Source: Burkholderia paludis
GTDB lineage: Bacteria > Pseudomonadota > Gammaproteobacteria > Burkholderiales > Burkholderiaceae
Length of the DNA stretch: 33,410 nt
Assembly (NCBI RefSeq): GCF_000732615.1
Contig: NZ_JPGL01000084.1
Coordinates: forward strand, 1-33,410
Direction: 5' to 3'
Position numbers and translations under genes: made by a program. Positions 31,161 through 33,410 of the stretch are shown one piece after another (positions within the stretch are counted from its first letter, which is position 1; each line of letters begins with the position of its first letter). The notes under the pieces are model-generated. The model saw nothing but the letters and a program-made list of their open reading frames with translations, had not been told where the DNA came from and did no database searches.

Positions 31161-32318
31161 ATGAAGAAATTCGCTCTCTCGACCCTCTCGCTGGCCCTGC
31201 TGGGTGCCGCTGGCGCTGCTCACGCTCAATCGAGCGTCACGCTGTACGGCGTGATCGACACGTCGATCGCCTACGTCCACGGCAACAACGGTCAAGGTAA
31301 CAACTCGTGGCAAATGCTGTCGGGCAACCTGCAAGGCAGCCGCTTCGGCCTGAAAGGCGCTGAAGACCTCGGCGGTGGCCTGAAGGCGATCTTCCAGTTG
31401 GAAAACGGTTTTGATCCGGGCACCGGCAAGCTGAACCAGGGCGGTCGCATGTTCGGCCGTCAGGCATTCGTCGGCCTGCAGAGCAACCAGTACGGTACGC
31501 TGACGCTCGGCCGCCAGTACGACCCGCTGGTCGACCTGGTCCAGGCAGTCACGGCAGACAACTACTTCGGCAGCACGTTCGCCACGCCGGGCGACGTTGA
31601 CAACAACGACAACAGCCTGCGCGTCAGCAACGCGATCAAGTACACGTCGCCGGTCTTCGCCGGCTTCCAGGCTGAAGGCATGTACGCCCTCGGCGGCGTG
31701 GCAGGCAAGACGGGCGCCGGCCAGACGTGGTCGGTTGCAGCTGCATACAACAACGGCCCGGTCGGCGTTGCCGCAGGCTACTTCTACGCGAACAACCCGT
31801 CGCCGACGACCGCCGGCCTCCGTTCGGGCTGGGGCTCGACGACGTCGGACAACATCGTCGACGGCCCGATCAACTCGGGTTACGCATCGGCGAAGTCGAT
31901 CGGTATCGCACAGGTTGCAGGTCAGTACGTGATCGGCCCGGTGACGGTCGGCCTCGGCTACAGCAACGCACAGTACAAGCCGGACGCATTCTCCGGCTTC
32001 GGTTCGACCGAAAAGTACAACACGGGCCGCGGCTTCGTGACGTACCAGGTCACGCCGCCGCTGCTGCTGGGCCTCGGCTACTCGTACACGAAGGCGAGCG
32101 GCGACACGGACGCGAAGTACCACCAGGTTTCGCTGGGTGCGGACTACTCGCTGTCGAAGCGCACGGACGTCTACCTGGTTGGCGCGTACCAGCACGCAAG
32201 CGGCACGCAGCTCGTCGACGGCGTGCAGCAAAGCGCGCAAGCTTCGATCGGCTCGTACGGCTTCGCCGGCAAGAACTCGCAAGAAATGGTCGCACTCGGC
32301 CTGCGCCACAAGTTCTAA
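31161..32318 (+). CDS. General porin (OpcP/Omp38-like)
   Basis: A 385-residue outer-membrane porin. The signal peptide MKKFALSTLSLALLGAAGAA is cut after AHA, and the mature part begins QSSVTLYGVIDTSIAYVHG. Typical betaproteobacterial porin motifs follow: SRFGLKGAEDLGGGLKAIFQ, GRQAFVGLQSNQYGTLTLGR, and YDPLVDLV. It ends MVALGLRHKF with the C-terminal phenylalanine needed for assembly by BamA. It should form a trimer of 16-stranded barrels for small solutes. It ends before a strong terminator at 32371 and is likely monocistronic. A 384-codon antisense frame is a shadow. Confidence 0.95.
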   Translation: MKKFALSTLSLALLGAAGAAHAQSSVTLYGVIDTSIAYVHGNNGQGNNSWQMLSGNLQGSRFGLKGAEDLGGGLKAIFQLENGFDPGTGKLNQGGRMFGRQAFVGLQSNQYGTLTLGRQYDPLVDLVQAVTADNYFGSTFATPGDVDNNDNSLRVSNAIKYTSPVFAGFQAEGMYALGGVAGKTGAGQTWSVAAAYNNGPVGVAAGYFYANNPSPTTAGLRSGWGSTTSDNIVDGPINSGYASAKSIGIAQVAGQYVIGPVTVGLGYSNAQYKPDAFSGFGSTEKYNTGRGFVTYQVTPPLLLGLGYSYTKASGDTDAKYHQVSLGADYSLSKRTDVYLVGAYQHASGTQLVDGVQQSAQASIGSYGFAGKNSQEMVALGLRHKF

Positions 32319-32370
32319 AAACGACGTACCCGGCGTGCATGGCGTCTCCGACGCCTTGTCGCCGACCTGG

Positions 32371-32410
32371 AAAGCCAGTCATCGGTTTCGGCCGTGGCTG
32401 GCTTTTTTTT
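32371..32410 (+). terminator. Intrinsic terminator of the porin gene
   Basis: AAGCCAG (32372-32378) pairs with CTGGCTT (32398-32404), with an inner imperfect CGG/CCG stem, followed by a run of eight T. It lies 53 bases after the porin stop. A smaller perfect hairpin (GGCGTC/GACGCC, 32341-32355) precedes it. Confidence 0.85.
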
Positions 32411-32706
32411 CGTCCGTCGGCGGCGGGCCGGCGCGACCCGCAGCGGCCGACGAACGCCGCCCGGCTGCCCAAGCCCGTCCGCCGTCCGGCAACGGCGCCT
32501 GACGGCTGCCATGCGCCGGAAGAACGGCTTCCGGATCGCAGCCCCTCGTCGTTTCTCCACCGGGCGACTACCATCCGCACTGTCGGCGCCACGGATCGGG
32601 CGTGGCGACCGCTCGCCCCGGCCTGTCGATTCCGACGGCGCTCGTCCGTCGTATCGAGGCCGGCACACGGTTTGCGCCGTGCGCCCTGACGGACAGGAGA
32701 TTCGCC
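32411..32706. other. Intergenic spacer, nothing recognised
   Basis: About 300 bases between the porin terminator and the VOC gene. No coding frame is convincing, and the upstream extension of the VOC frame to 32602 is not conserved-looking. It should contain the VOC gene promoter. Confidence 0.35.
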
Positions 32707-33180
32707 ATGACGATTCAGAAGATCACGCCCTTCCTCTGGTACGCGGCGGAAGCCGAGGAAGCCGCAACCTTCTATGCAGGCATTTTTCCGGATTCGCGCA
32801 TCGTACGCGTCACGGCGGTGCCCGGCACCGACGGCACGCGGATGGTCGAGTTCGAGCTGTTCGGACAGCCGTTCTTCGCGATGAGCCACCCGCGCACCGA
32901 GACGTTCAACCACGCGATCTCGCTGCTGGTCAGTTGCACCGACCAGGCGGAACTCGACCGCTACTGGTACGCCCTGCTCGACAACGGCGGCACGGCCGAC
33001 GGCTGCGGCTGGCTGAGAGACCGCTACGGCGTCTCGTGGCAGATCGTTCCGGAGGCGCTGATCCCGATGATGGCCGACCGCGACGCCGTCAAGGCCGCGC
33101 GCGTGGCCGCCGCGATGATGCAGATGACCAGGCTCGACGACGCCGTGCTGAAGGCCGCCTATGCCGGTACGGCCGGCTGA
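32707..33180 (+). CDS. VOC-superfamily protein, PhnB-like (3-dmu-9_3-mt fold)
   Basis: The ATG at 32707 follows a good ribosome site (GGACAGGAGA). The 157-residue product has the PhnB-like pattern: KITPFLWYAAEAEEAATFYA, GIFPDSRIVRVT, FELFGQPFFAMS, NHAISLLVSCTDQAELDRYW, and GWLRDRYGVSWQIVP. This fold is a paired beta-alpha-beta-beta-beta module of the glyoxalase/bleomycin-resistance superfamily. Close relatives often lack a full metal site and have no proven substrate. I therefore give no reaction. It is probably cytoplasmic and transcribed alone. Confidence 0.9.
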   Translation: MTIQKITPFLWYAAEAEEAATFYAGIFPDSRIVRVTAVPGTDGTRMVEFELFGQPFFAMSHPRTETFNHAISLLVSCTDQAELDRYWYALLDNGGTADGCGWLRDRYGVSWQIVPEALIPMMADRDAVKAARVAAAMMQMTRLDDAVLKAAYAGTAG

Positions 33181-33329
33181 CGGAACACGTTGCGCCGCGC
33201 ATGCGCCATGATGCGCCGGGGCGCCTGAGGGGCGTCCGGTTCAACGGCACGCGCATACGGCCGCCACGCGAATGATCGTGATCCTCGTCGGTGACGCCCG
33301 GAAGGCGGCCACGTTCGCGGCATCCGCCG

Positions 33330-33410
33330 CTATGTCGACAGCATCGATTCGACCGTGCGCCGCGCGTCGCCTATGAATGCCGCGAGGCATTTCCCCGACA
33401 GGATCGCCGC
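33330..33410 (-). CDS. Possible C-terminus of a minus-strand gene, partial
   Basis: Twenty-six open codons end at a TAG (33330-33332) and read AAILSGKCLAAFIGDARRTV, then ESMLST. The composition fits a protein C-terminus. It is too short to identify, and the opposite strand also has open frames, so this is tentative. Confidence 0.3.
   Translation of the reverse strand, partial: AAILSGKCLAAFIGDARRTVESMLST

Noticed and set aside
1..33410. CRISPR arrays, rRNA genes or prophage structural genes
   Set aside because: No regularly spaced repeats, rRNA sequence or phage gene order was seen anywhere in the window.

Overview
The window looks like part of a Burkholderia chromosome, probably of the B. 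cepacia complex or a close relative. This is inferred from the high GC content, the GTG and TTG starts, the OpcP/Omp38-type porin and the Burkholderia-style CDI (BcpA-like) locus. No database search was run.

Layout. (1) Positions 1-615 hold the 5' end of a glycine-rich autotransporter-type gene with an ESPR signal peptide. It runs into a poly-C stretch at the window edge. (2) Positions about 600-9000 are a decayed, lower-GC accessory region. It holds five small exported or lipoprotein genes (DUF4189, DUF2846 and three unassigned), two intact AraC-family regulators, and a third AraC gene broken next to an IS3-type transposase remnant. It also has a short inverted-repeat (MITE-like) element and further gene fragments. 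(3) Positions about 8980-20250 are a contact-dependent inhibition (CDI) island. A 2,773-residue CdiA/BcpA-type TpsA exoprotein overlaps its immunity gene. Downstream lie two orphan modules, each a short toxin tail plus an immunity gene plus a terminator, with a small plus-strand gene pair between them. No CdiB/TpsB transporter is visible. (4) Positions 20402-29639 are one minus-strand selenocysteine and formate dehydrogenase unit: fdoG (in-frame UGA = Sec), fdoH, fdoI, fdhE, selA, selB and selC (tRNA-Sec). (5) Positions 29814-33180, on the plus strand, carry a YihY/BrkB membrane protein, a general porin and a PhnB-like VOC protein.

How the parts work together. FdoGHI is a periplasm-facing, membrane-bound formate dehydrogenase. 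FdhE matures it, SelA converts Ser-tRNA(Sec) to Sec-tRNA(Sec), SelB delivers that tRNA at the UGA using the hairpin just downstream, and selC encodes the tRNA. Only selD is missing from the set. A strong intrinsic terminator lies between fdoI and fdhE and probably lowers expression of the accessory genes.

The most interesting point is the CDI pair. The CdiA C-terminal domain looks like a small R-S-E-type ADP-ribosyltransferase-like toxin. Its immunity protein, and the homologous orphan immunity protein, read like a free-standing EF-Tu domain III. This suggests a toxin that targets or uses EF-Tu and an immunity protein that mimics it. That is inference from pattern comparison by eye.
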